Notes under the pieces: generated by a model
What the model saw: only the letters and a program-made list of their open reading frames with translations
What the model was told of the DNA's origin: nothing
Databases searched by the model: none
Part shown: in pieces, positions 51,425-63,094 of the stretch
How the letters are laid out: each line of letters begins with the position of its first letter
Numbering within the stretch: position 1 is the first letter of the stretch
Source: Eudromia elegans
Taxonomy: Eukaryota > Chordata > Aves > Tinamiformes > Tinamidae
NCBI GenBank assembly: GCA_003342815.1
Contig: PTEX01000535.1
Span: 55,667-119,666, forward strand
Reading direction: 5' to 3'
DNA length: 64,000 bases
Position numbers and translations under genes: made by a program

Positions 51425-54400
51425 CTCATCTCTGAGTATGTCACTAATGGAAGAGGCTGTGTTTAAGCTGATCTGGGACTGACTGCTTATCCCACTGTCA
51501 TCCTTCTGGTATTCACTGTCCAAGGAGTGTACAGAAAGTAAAAGACTACCTCTGGGTTTCATGGTCTTTGGCCTCTCAGGAGCTTCCAAATTGCTGTCCA
51601 TTGCAGTGCTGTTCCCAAGAGAGATCATGGAAGTGGCACATACTCTTCCGGGATAACGGAAGCTCTTGCATTGAGAAGTGGACCGTGGACTCTGCGGTTT
51701 AGGACTCATTGGCCTACATGGCATGTCTTTGCCTTCATAATTTGAGAGCTGGGGACATGATGGACTTGATAACTGCAAGTCACTGGGACTAAACGGAGAT
51801 TTCACCCAGTATTCCTCTAGAGAAGTATTTAAATTGTTGACCAGGGCCTCCTGTTGTTCCTCATAGTCTGAACTCTGTGAGTATTTCACGCCCAAGTCAT
51901 GGGACTGTATTCGCTTCCTCCATATATCTGGAGATGAGGAGACAGTAACATGCTCTCCAGAGGGGTCAGAATAGCAGGCATCTCTCACAGAGCCATTAGC
52001 TGTCCCTCTTTTCAAAAATGCATGTCCATTGGAAATATCCTGCCTCTCAACTGATGCTGTTCCCATCATATGGTCCCTATTTGTGTTAAGACTCTCCTGT
52101 GCAGGTGATAGGTTTGCCAAGACTGGCCTTTTTAGTCCATCTGTCTCCTTGCTTTTTAGAAAAGCTTTCCAAGTACTCTGGCGAACTTTGACTTTCTCCT
52201 TTTCATATTTCAGCGATACTCTGGAGCTTTGCTCGGTGTTTTCTTTTTCTGGAGATTTGGATTCAAATAAGCTTGAAAGGGATTTGTGTGCTAAGGCCAA
52301 CCTTGTCCTGAACTTCTTGCCGTCGGGGTTTTTGTGTCTTTTGTATTCGTTTTCAGGGAAGGATTTTCGAATCCGTAGGTATTCCAGAGGTTCATTGTCA
52401 CTGCTTACGGAGGAAGCTGAGGCTTGTCCATCTACATATTTGTCAGCTGTCAGTGTGGGAGCAGTAGAATTTGTATCGGTCTCTTCCATCAGTATCCGAC
52501 CAGAGCCAGAAGCCTTCCTCAGGCTCATTCTGTGGAATAGGCCGGCGGGTCTCTCATAGAATAAATCATCATCATCAGAATACTCAGACCCGTAGCTTTC
52601 CTTCCTGTGGAAACCAAAACCAGAAGAACAACTTTTAAAAGACTGCAAACTCTCGGTATCTTCATCCTCTTTCTCAGCTTCTAGTTCTTCTGTTTTTGCC
52701 TTGATACCAAGGAAGCTGCTGCTTCCTTCATTTTCTGCTGTGGCAGGCTTTGTTTTCCTGAAAGATGTCATTTTTGAGAAAACTAAAAACCTAGGAGATC
52801 TCCCGGTGTTCCCATTCTTCATTGTTTTTTGTACAGCTTTATGGACACTGCTGCTACTTCCCAGGATGTGGCAGGAGCTCTCATCCATCTCCTCACTGTT
52901 AGTGCTGCACATGCTTATATTATCCAGGCCTAGTCTGCAGGCATTATGGGTCTCCCTTCTCCCAGAATAGTTAAAGACATCGGACACATCCAGATTCAGT
53001 GCACTGTTTTTGCTGGCTGTGTCTTCCACAGCATCCCCTCCTTTTCTTTTTCTAGTAGAAGGATCTTCACAAGTATTTATTTGTTCCTTTGAACCAGAAT
53101 AGTCTTTAGATGTTTCTTTGCCTGTTCCTTGTTTGCAGGTAATGTTGAGCCCTTGAAGGTCATCATCAGCACCATCTCCCTCACAGAGATTGCTCACACT
53201 GTCCTTTTCCAGTGCTAGTACAGCAGTTATACATTTGTCTTCCTCTCTACCTTGATGCACTTCCAGTTCCTTTTCCTTGGTCACCTGGGCATGTCTTGTT
53301 TCAGCCCATGACTTTTTCGAGTCTAACTCAGGCTGCGTCCTTGTTCTGTGGGGGTCAACCTCAGAACTCCTTACGGTAGTTCTGCCGTGTGATTTCAAGA
53401 GTGTTTCACTGCATTTACCTGCCCCGTCTTCTGCAACACGTGTATCATTGTCCAAGGGTAAAGAAACATTCCTAAATTCCACCTTTCCATTTGTCGCTGT
53501 GCAATTACTACAGCTGAAACCTGAGGATGAAACCAAATCTGTTTTCTCCAATTTCTGTTGCAAAAATTCTGATTTTTCTTCAGCTGTATCCCAAGCAGAG
53601 AGTACCTCTGCACTACTAGGAACAGGGTGGATGGATAGAATTTGCTCTTCACAGCTATAGCATTTACTCAGAACTCTTTCTGGATCATCATGAGATTTGC
53701 TGACAATATGAGGAGATGCCAAATCACTACTCACTAGGTCTCTCCGTGTTCCGGTCACTGTTTTAGCAGAAAGGTCATCATTCAGTGTCTTGGACTGTAA
53801 TCCTTTCTGCTCTACAGATATTACAATCAAGGCAGGCTTTACCTCTGGGGAATTCATTAAATGCCTTCCCTGACCTATATAATCTGAACTGGGAGTCATT
53901 TCAACAGCAAAGACACTGTCTTTGTCCGTTCTTCGAAAAACAGGATGTTCGTTTGTTACTTGCTCAGAGCAGCTCCTTAAGGCACTATTTTTACAGTTTG
54001 TATTTTGCTGCACTGAATCTTTGTGCTTTACCCTAGTGTCACTGTCACCTGGTTGTAATGTAGTTTCCACGACTTTCCAACCAAGTCCAAAGTTAGAAGG
54101 ATTCTCTAACCCTCTTTTTTCTACCATGACTTCCATAACTGAGAATTCAGAATCAAGGCCACTGTCCTCCAATATGTTCTGTGGTGTTGTACCAGGGGAA
54201 ATATAGTTTACAGAATAATCCCAATCTCTATTTTCTGCAACATCAGGAAAACCTACAAGACAGGACACTGGGTTCTCAGTGTCACCAATGCCAGATTCAA
54301 CAGGAATGTCACAAGGGAATCTGTGTGCTTCCAGATCCTCCTCAGATTTGTACTGCTCATTTTTCACTAGTTCTTCAGCATTTATGATCACTGGCTCACA

Positions 54401-55831
54401 AGCCAGGGCAGGTAAAGTCTCTTTTTGTTCTGGATTACATGCATAAGCATCTCCCTGTGCTGAAGATAAGCTCTCAGTGCATGTACCTGCTTCTTCTGGA
54501 ATAAGGCCACATGTCTCTGATTCAGAGTGCAAAATAAAATCCACATATTGGTGTGAACCTGCTGGTTGAGAAAGCTGATCCTCATTCAAATCTTTGCCGG
54601 TATTAAGAAGGGATCCTTTTATGTCAGATTTGCCATCTACTTTTATGACTTTTTCAGGACTGGCTGCTACCCTTCCTAAGTATTTTGAAGTGTATTCAAA
54701 ATCCAGTCCTTGAAGATGTATTCTGGAACATGACCACCTAAATTTGTCTGTCAGACGATAACAATTCCCCCCATAATCTCTCTTGTCTGGAGCACTTATG
54801 TTTTCAGGTACACTATGCCATGTCTTCCTTTCCGCAATCTCTGGCCTCATGAGTGGTGGCTGAGATTTTGATTTGAGGTGGCTCTGGTAAAAGAATGAAT
54901 CTGATGTTAAGATGGTCTCTTTACTTCCTTGTTTTATCCTTTTACCTGTGATTTCATCACTGTTAGCTGAATTCTCCCTATGGCGTTTTACACTGGACAA
55001 AGGACCTAGCTCACATGTACAATCAGATGCCCCAGAATAACTTCCATGGTAAGTTCTATTTGTTTCAAAATGAATATTAGGCAAACTACAGCTTGGTGCT
55101 GCATTTGACTGGAAAGAAAGTTTCTGAACCTCAGGAAAAACCAAACAGCTTTCTGAGTTTGCTTTGAAACAAGCAATACTTAATACTGCAGGCTTTTTCT
55201 TCTGTCCTGCAACAGCATCTTCAGCAAGCATTGAGTTCACACAGGATTGCACTTTACTGCTTTCAAACTCTGTTTTAGCTTGCAATCCTTCTACTACCAC
55301 CTTTCTGTCTGTCTTTGATACAATGTCCCATTGACTCACTTGGTTCTCTGTGTTAGAAATATCACTAGTTAATGTTTCCTCTTCATTCCCTTCTTTTTCA
55401 CCTTCTGACGTTGATGTTTGTATGGGATATTCTTTTTTCCTTCTTGTTACTTTCACTTTGGAAGATGCTTCTAACTGCACCTGCTGCCTAAATTCTGGTT
55501 GCCTTGAGCACTTAAGTTCGTAAGTTGTGTCTACCTTTGCTTTAGAAGGACTACAGCAGAGATCTCTTTTTTCAGCAGAAAGGCAGTTCGAATCCAAGCA
55601 AGTTTCCCCAGTTAAATCACTGGCAACAGATTCTGTTTCTGATGCACTTTCGTAAGGCTCAGTTTTTACATCTGACAAAGATTCACTCTGATGTGATAGT
55701 GTCTCAAAATAGTCTTCATCTGTTTCTTGGCTCGATCCACGGACCTCCAGCTCTGTTGTGTTAGGGGTGGAAGAGCTCAGATCATCCTCAAACTCTCCTT
55801 CACTGACGTAGTTTTCAACTGGCTCTGGAGT
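51425..55831 (-). CDS. ARHGEF4: Giant internal exon of ASEF-family RhoGEF long isoform
   Basis: A single 4407-base exon open throughout: 1469 codons, phase 0 at both ends. The acceptor TCTCTTTATTCACAG|ACT and donor GATGAG|GTGAGT are both near-perfect. No ATG is needed: the frame runs to the acceptor, 51 codons upstream of the first TTG, so at least one upstream coding exon exists. The product is low-complexity, Ser/Glu/Asp-rich and apparently disordered, with no enzymatic domain. Visible elements by exon residue: acidic start (SEGEFEDDL, 10-18), basic pairs KRHR...GKRIK (about 278-297), KRKGG (about 922-926), a likely conserved RSPRFLVFSKMTSFRK (about 1009), acidic YSDDDDLFYER (about 1081), basic FRTRLALAHKSLSSLF (about 1174) and a C-terminal DDSGISSQSQ (about 1445). 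It joins in frame to the exon at 48450, which has the APC-binding motif; that is the evidence for its identity. Long ARHGEF4 and SPATA13 isoforms are both known to carry large N-terminal exons. Paralogue confidence is about 0.75; coding is near certain. Confidence 0.93.
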
Positions 55832-58800
55832 CTGTGAATAAAGAGAAAAGAATTATTTAGCAACGAACACACAACATGATAAATGAATTATCAGAAAAGA
55901 GACCTAAGAACACATTACAATTACTATATGCTGATGATTTTGGAAGCTATAATTGTCATATTAGCTATTGATATCCATTTCTATTTCTTAATTTTTGTTT
56001 CTAAATGCTTCTTAACTAAAGCTTTTTAATTTTTATTTAGGCAAAGGCCAAAATGCGCCTTTTGGGTGCATCTTTCAAAGTCCAGTCCCATGACACATTT
56101 CACATTCAGGTAAATTCTTCTTTGTCAGTAGATTTAAAAATTCTCATGAATCCATTTTGAATCCACACAGGAGTTCTACACTGTAAACCACAGATGTCAC
56201 TGTTACTGTCCAAATTATACAAACGCAGTGTAAGTGCATGCAGAACTGTTTTGCACTTAGATAACTGAAACATCACAGAGTTTCTTATCCCAGACTCCAA
56301 AATATAAAAGGCAATTCTGAAGAGGGAAGACACTAGGAAAACACAAGGCAGCGGCATTAAGCCAGGGAAAGACAGGAAGGTGAGTAGATTTGAAACAAGT
56401 AAAAAGAGAGACGGGAGTTCTGTCTCAGTTCTGCAAGTCTTTCATTTTACCATTTTTACCATTCTCCCTTGTACTTAAACAATTTTCAGCTCTTAACAGC
56501 AGGCCTCTCAGAGGAGGCTCAGAATAAAAGGGTTGATATTTTCTCTCGACAGAAGAATGAAAACAAAAATTGAGTGGGGGAGGGAGGTTCAGTGCTTCAA
56601 ACCAAGTCCAGCAATCACTTTCACACAATTAAGCCGAACCAAATTGCAATGTAACTGCCACACAAGTCACGTAGTCAGCAGAACAACGTGTCCTTTACTG
56701 TGTGCAAGCAGCGATACATGTAATTGAGCTCCTTCAATAATGTCAAATGCTGCTATCGCCAGGGCAGAAATGACCAGCACTGAGGCAGCAGGGACCAGCA
56801 TTTCCCATACTGATTGCACAGCACAGACAGTGTCGCAGTTGGCTCACGCAGCCATGAGCAGAGGAGCAGCTGTTCTGCACTAACAGCACTGCCTCTCCGC
56901 ACGGCTCTGAACACAGATTTACGGATGACAATAAACTAGGATAAAACCTGCTCAGGCAAGTAGGAAATAAGTCATGAAGATGCCCAGCTGTCCCAAAGGA
57001 TAACTGCAAATTAAACTGCAAAAAGATTAGGGCAAAGATCTCATAGAGTCTTATCTATTTCAAACACAGTTATGCCAGACTGAAAAATTAAAACAACATG
57101 AAATTCATTATTTGGTGTTTATGGCACTATTCAAAATTATGCAAATGAAGCAAAAGTAGATATTGCAACATTGCCTTCAAACCTCGAGAAACACAGAAAC
57201 AAGTTCTGAGTGTGAAGGGCACCAACTAATAACATCAGCCATCATGCCTGGCACACACCTGAGGCTGAGCATGTGTCCCTGGTGCTGCCAACAGGAAGAG
57301 TCAGAATTCTGACTCGCAGGAGCTTTTTGGGCCCTACACTACCAGGTGTGCCCTGGACTGAAGCTGCCCTGAGGAGGAAGAGCCCTGGAAGGCTCAGATC
57401 CTGCTGAGTCTGTCAAACCCTCCACCGACCAGACAAGAGAGGCCCAGAGTCGAACTGTTGTAAGGCTGCAATTCATAAGGCCACCGAGCTAAGCCGCGGG
57501 ATAAGGAAACAACACACATCAGTCTCTGTGTAAGAGTTTTGTTCTAGATGTGCTCAATACCTTGTCTGGAAAGCCTCCAAGTGCTTAAGGAGTTCCAGAA
57601 TCACTGGGGCTATGTGAGCAAACATCTAATGCTTTGGCAACTGCCATCACTCAAGGTGGTAGTACAGGGTGAAGGCAAGAGAGGGGTTGGAATCAATAGC
57701 AAAACAATGTATAGAGTTAGTGAAATAGCCTAATTTTGTAATGGCAGCTGCCAAAACCCCAATGCACTCCCCTCTCCTGCCAGCTGCAATCCCAGCCTCC
57801 TCCTGTTTATGCTCAATGACAGCTTCAACATTAAGCTGAACTCAGTAAGTGCAGGACCGCAGCAGCAGCAAGCGCCACAGGCTGGTGGCCTGCTGTGCTC
57901 TAAAGCAAGCATCATGCAGCTTGATTTCTTGCAGGAAACCAGCTCTGAACATGCAAACATTTTATAGCCCAGAGCCAAAACATTATCTTCCTTCCTGACA
58001 TTAATATTCTGATTACCACATACAGCGTAGGAGAAACGTTGGCCAAATGAAAACAAGGTGCATCATCTGGGTGCCATCTAGAGGCTAGGATGATGTGCCT
58101 GGTCAGACGTAGCTTGTGCACGGACATAAATGCTCCCTTTAACAAATACCTGCTGCCTCCTAGTCCCTTAATGTGCTGCAGGACACGTGTCTTGCTAACA
58201 AAGATCTCAGCACTACTTTCCACCAGTAAAACAAGATTGCCTAGCAGATATGGTGGCATAAAGATATACTGTGTTACATAGGGAATAAATGTGCAAGAAC
58301 TTCCTTGGCACAATGTGACTGCACAAAGTTGAAGAATTCATGGTATTTTGTATTTGTGGGGTTTTTTCTTTCATTCATTGTTGTAAATTGCTACATGCAT
58401 CAGAAATACAATGCAGATATTTATTGTCAGTGCAACATGCGAGAAAATATGTTAGGTTTATTCACATAGGTACATTCAAAAGCAACAGTTTGTTTGCATT
58501 AAAACAAATCCTAGATTTTCGCAAAATCACTACATAGGTCATTCTTGAAATGTACCCGTAATTAAAACTCTTACTGTTCTGAAACATAAAAGGATCATTT
58601 GTTTAAATCAATAAAGCAATTAATCATGTAAAATAAAACTTGCAATGCAAAAACTAAACATCAGACTCAGAACTGCCCTACTGCTCAGAAGTCCCTGCAC
58701 CCTTCCCACTGAGGAGCTCCCTCTGCTGGCTACTTACAACAGTATTTTCAGAAAAACAGCATTTACTAAACCCTGGACTTCAGCACACAGAAGGCATGTA

Positions 58801-59194
58801 CTGTCAGACTCCAGGGCACTTTCTAATGAAAGCAGAAATATCTTTTGCTTGATTTATAATACTCGGTCCTTTTCTGGACCATATCTTTTCTCTGTTTAAT
58901 CAGCCCATTATCGCTCAGAGTGTTAACAAAAGGAACACCCTGAAGGAAAGGGCATGTGTGAAGCCACAGAGGGGCCGGGCAGTGACTGACACTGAGTCCT
59001 CCATTCCCTGACCTCCTCCTATTGCCACTGGAAATATCACGCTAGGTTGCCCAGCACTTTCAGCCTCTGCATCTCCCTCCTGATTATGTTGTTTTCCCTT
59101 TGAACTAACATTTCTGCTGTCATGTTGCAGTATTATTACACCCAACACCTTTCCTCTGACACATCATATTACTGGGTTCCTAGACGCCTCAAAG
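55832..59194 (-). other. Upstream intron or 5' flank, no exon identified
   Basis: Directly above the large exon is a polypyrimidine acceptor tract. Beyond it I see no exon that ends in phase 0 with a convincing donor, although one must exist somewhere to the right. A GC-richer patch lies at 57240-57500 and includes a tRNA-like box A/box B arrangement (see 57420-57497). Short frames such as 57730-58056 minus have no family resemblance. Confidence 0.5.
57420..57497 (-). other. tRNA-like box A/box B sequence, possible SINE head
   Basis: On the minus strand, CTTAGCTCGGTGG (box A-like) is followed about 24 bases later by AGTTCGACTCT, a near-perfect B box. The order and spacing are those of an RNA polymerase III internal promoter. 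A cloverleaf does not fold: the T stem has only three good pairs and the acceptor arms do not match. It is therefore not a functional tRNA. It may be a decayed tRNA pseudogene or SINE head, or chance. Confidence 0.3.
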
Positions 59195-59420
59195 CCCACG
59201 TCCCAGCTGTGCTAAGCGCTAGATAAACATGGTGAGAGTCTCTGCCCTGAAGTGCTGGTGGTCTGCTTATGTCAGATAAAGGGAACAAAACAAAGAAGGG
59301 AGGAAGTACTGTCTTCCTTTTACGGATTCGGAGTAAATGACTTCCTCAAGTCATACCGGGACATCTGCAGCAAAGCAGGAATTCAACCATCTCAGCCTCT
59401 GCTCATTATTTTTACTTTTG
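59195..59420 (+). mobile_element. Ancient MIR-like SINE
   Basis: The order of phrases matches the MIR/CORE-SINE type found in amniotes, read in the opposite direction to its consensus: 'gtgctaagcgctagataaac', 'gagtctctgccctgaagtgc', 'ccttttacggattcggagta', 'aatgacttcctcaagtcata', and 'gcaaagcaggaattcaacc' (compare 'cagagcagggattcgaaccc'). It is strongly diverged and has no intact internal promoter or target-site duplication that I can see. Class is reasonably secure; exact subfamily and limits are not. Confidence 0.58.
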
Positions 59421-60239
59421 CATTTCTCAGTTACACCTCATACACCTCTGAAGGCCTGGGCTGAGGCTACAGCATAGCACACGCTGTTGAAGGGGGCACA
59501 AGACATCCCAAAGCAGACAACTCAGGTGCCTTTGTTGTACAGATAGTAACAGCTTCATGCCTTACTTCTCTTCTGACCTTGGGTAAACAACTTCATCCAC
59601 ATTCCTTCTTGTAAGAAGAGTCTAACACGCCTCTATCTCAGAGCTGCTCTGTCAGTGTGAGTTTAAGTGATACACGGGAATGTCATTTCTTGAGTCATGA
59701 GATGAATTAAGGTCACATAAGCCCAGTCTCATATTTCAAGATCCAGATGAATTATATGAATCTGTGACTGAAATGCCTCCTTCCCACAACAACCTGTGAG
59801 ACGGCTGTCCATTCTCAGGAACCTTTTATCCTAGTGAAGGATTCATTTGATATCACGTGACTTGATTTAAATTATTTACACTAACTCATTATACGGGTGA
59901 ATTAGTACAATTATCAGCTGTGCTCTTGCCATGAGACTCGTCTCATAAATGGCTTCCAGGGATTCTGTGACACTCCCAACAGGATGCACGGCAAAACCAA
60001 CAGATACAGCAGGGGGATTTGGCAGGGAAAACTTAGTCTGGCATGGGAAAGGTCTGAACTAGAGTTCAAGAAAGCTTGATGTGTACCCCACTTCAAAAAA
60101 GACATGGATCTACTGGCAATACTCACAAGAGTAACAAGAACCACCTAGAGTGAATAGTACAAAGAGAGAGTATGATGGGACAACAGACTCTAACTACATG
60201 GAAGGCTGCGACGAGGTAATTATCTCAGCAAATAAATGA
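59421..60239. other. Non-coding stretch, nothing recognised
   Basis: Unique-looking sequence between two old retroposons. No exon, RNA gene or regulatory element can be supported. Confidence 0.5.
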
Positions 60240-60475
60240 TGGATAAGACTCAGTGAGTTTAAATTGAAGTACAGGAGATTCGACTTAGATGAAAGCCAAT
60301 AAAAAAAAAAGAAAAAAAAGAAAGAAGCAACAGCGTGGATAATGAAAACCTGTGACAGACTGCCTGAGGGAAGAGCACTGAGTCTCCATCACTTTACATC
60401 TTTAAGTACAGATTAGATACACATCTGACTGAAATGACATAGGTAGAGCTGATCTCCAGTTGAAGGGCAGATGAG
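60240..60475 (+). mobile_element. Old diverged CR1-type LINE fragment
   Basis: Phrases in CR1 order on the plus strand: 'tttaaattgaagtacaggag', 'attcgacttagatgaaa' (compare 'atttaggttggatataagga'), 'gacagactgcctgagggaag', 'gagtctccatcactttacat', 'ctttaagtacagattagata', 'cacatctgactgaaatgaca'. An A-rich tract (60299-60327) interrupts it after 'agccaat'. Divergence is much higher than in the other CR1 copies of the window, which indicates an older insertion of the type shared with turtles and crocodilians. Confidence 0.68.
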
Positions 60476-62365
60476 AAGGCCTCTTTTGGCTCCTTGTATC
60501 CTTTAATTCAACAATTGTTAACTCACAGGTGATGACTGCATTATTTACCGTGCTACGCAGCTCAGAGGGATGCTCTGAGGTAACACAGAAGAGAAGTCAC
60601 CAGCAAAGAATTCTCCCAGCAACACAGAACCCGGCAGCAACGAGGCACCAAAACCAAAGTTCAGAAAGGCCTGACGAATGTCCACTTGAGAGATCAGAGG
60701 AACAGAAGGCATGAATTACGAGACAAAACCGAAGGCAAAACTTTCATTCTGTCTTCTCTAGACTTCGGCAACAAAGCAGTATTTTTAAACAGAAATAATA
60801 GAAATTGCTACCCAAAGAGGCTGCTGTTCTCAAGAGCATTTTGCTCATTACTTCAGTACTGAAAACTAGAAATCAGCTTAGCTAGCAGTCCTCTGTGGAA
60901 GAGGTGAGAGAAGAGCAATAATTCATCACACCTCATTCCTCCAACTTCACACGCTGCAGAAAACAGCAAAAGGTCTTGCAGAAGAGAAGCCTGTAAACTG
61001 CCAATTTTAGCTGAGAAAACAGACATCAACTTCTTTCTTAACCATAAAGAACCATAAAAGTGTCATGTAAAAGAAAATAAGAGCATGGAAATCATACACT
61101 TTCACGTCTTTGAAGATCCTACTGGCGTAACTCCAGGTCAGAGTAATTTTCCATGCAGTTTATTACTCTTTAGTAGCTAGTCTCTTTACTTGCTTCAATG
61201 CTGAATATGCAAAGAGCAGCAGATATTTTTAACTTCAAGGATTTTTTTCATCACCTGTCAGGAACAGCACTAATAACAGGCATAATTACATTATCGTGGC
61301 ATTAGAGGCATCATTTTCAATTGTTCAGGCCAGCCTAAATATTTAATTACACTCATGGTAGCTCAATCACAAATAATTGCCTTGGGAAAGCGCTCCAGAC
61401 TGGGGGAGGGCAGCTTTCCTTTTCAGCACATAGCACAGAATCGAGCAGTGATGGATCAGGCATTACAGGTTTTAGAACCACACATGAACTCTATTTCCTT
61501 ATAGGTTTTCAGGGAGACAACATTTCAACCTGCTCATGGGCAGCCCGCTGACAACTGTCTTCTTTCCAAAGCGCCCGATTCTGCAGATACTCTGTGTTTC
61601 AGGATCTCTTTTATTTACTGTCATTTCTGCTGACTATTTTTCTGTCATCGGATCTGACTCCATTAATTTTCCTTTAGAAGTTATTAGTATTTCCATTCTC
61701 TCCAGCAATTTTACTGGTTCTACACAAATGACTAGGTCTACTTATCTGACAGACAGAGATTGGGTAGAGGGTGACTCATCAGAATCAGAGAAGATATTGT
61801 TGAAATCATATGTTCTTTAATGGAAAAATAATAATAATAAAAATCCATTGGCCTGTAACCTCTTTCTATGTTGCCATTTTTTGTCATGTTTATTTATTTT
61901 ATCTATATGAATCCCATGATCTCTACTTCCTCACACCACCATTAGTTATCAAACTACAATAGTTAGCCAGGAATATATTCCTGAGGTAGCAGGTAGCCTC
62001 CTTTAGTACCAAATTAGAATCTCCATTAATAATATTAATTTTTTGTCTATTACTTTACTTAGAAGCCTCCAGCCAACATAACAAGACTCCAGAAACCGTG
62101 CAGACACCCTGCTTTCACAGCTGGAGAACTGCTGTTACGACCTCCCCAAAGCCCTTCAGACAAGATTTAAATCCTGCAAAAGGCTAAAAGCAAATGCAAT
62201 AACATCTAATATCACACAGCAAATAACTTCAGTCCCCTGGGGAAGGGTTTCATTTAAGTGTTCAAGTACTGATGTATAACCTTGAGTACTGCAACTTAGT
62301 CTAGACTTAGGGTCCGTATAATTAGCAGAGCCCAGGTTACAGAGTCTGGTCCCAGGTGACCGTAT
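60476..62365. other. Non-coding stretch, nothing recognised
   Basis: AT-rich sequence with only short frames (for example 61536-61820 plus) that match no family. No RNA gene, exon or transposon could be supported. Confidence 0.5.
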
Positions 62366-63094
62366 TTAGTTTTCTGTCACTGTTTTCCAACCAACTGGCA
62401 GACAACAGCCTACCTGGACATTCCTGACTTGCCTGTGCTTCATACTTGAAGGACACCTCAGCTGCCAGCCCAAGTGCTGCCGCCTCATAACCGAGATGCA
62501 TGATCCTGGACTGCGATAAGATGGGATGAATTCATTTTGCTTCTCTTCATAGTATTTTGGTGTGAGGGCTGAGAATTTCTTATGTTCACAGCAGCACCAC
62601 AGTTTACAGCTGGTACCATCTCGTATCTTCCAGGTTTTGTTACTGCTGCTCTGGCTCTCCCATTGCTTTGGCAACGCTGAAATAACCCCAGGGTGCATTT
62701 TCTGCAGCACTCTCTCCATCTGTGACCCCAGCTCCACTGCCTTGGCTAGAGTCAAGGTACCAAGTTCCATCAGAAGCTTCTGCCGAATTCGCCAGTCTGC
62801 TGCTTTGCCGATTAACTGATGCAGGATCAGCTCCTCCTGCCAACGGCCAAAAGCACAGGCTGATGCCAGTTCCTGCAGGGCCAAGGCAAAAGCCATGAAC
62901 GTTTCACCTGGCAGTTGCGTCCGCTGCCTGAATCGAAACCTCTGTATCACCACACTCTGCCTGGGCTTAATGTGCCCCGAAAGTTTCTTCATTGTTTCTT
63001 CTAGGCAGGCAGCTGACACCAGAGTTGTAAAAATCCTCCAGTCTTTCACATGCAAAAATTGGGAAACAGTCCTTAGAGAATCCTTAGGTTTCAC
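62366..63094 (-). pseudogene. Ty3/Gypsy-type Gag remnant (or domesticated Gag gene)
   Basis: An open frame of 242 codons ending at TAA. Residues 17-130 resemble the capsid-like retrotransposon Gag domain of vertebrate Ty3/Gypsy elements and domesticated relatives: DWRIFTTL (18-25), RFRFRQRTQLPGETF (52-66), ALQELASACAFG (72-83), LILHQLIGKAADWRIRQKLL (89-108) and LTLAKAVELGSQMERVL (114-130). Expected next is a CCHC zinc knuckle. Residues 155-185 are Cys-rich but lack the CX2CX4HX4C spacing, so the nucleocapsid part is absent or decayed. The frame opens with GTG directly after TGA and has no in-frame ATG at its front, so a start codon or 5' exon is missing. No protease or polymerase follows. Most likely an old remnant; the long open frame leaves domestication possible. 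Whether it belongs with the nearby LTR is unproven. Confidence 0.7.

Noticed and set aside
52029..52559. 176-codon plus-strand open frame and other plus frames within 51.4-55.8 kb
   Set aside because: Antisense shadows of the large minus-strand exon; their products are Ser/Leu-rich as expected from the complement of Ser/Glu-rich coding sequence.
57420..57497. Functional tRNA gene
   Set aside because: A and B boxes are present, but acceptor, anticodon and T stems do not pair, so it is reported only as tRNA-like.
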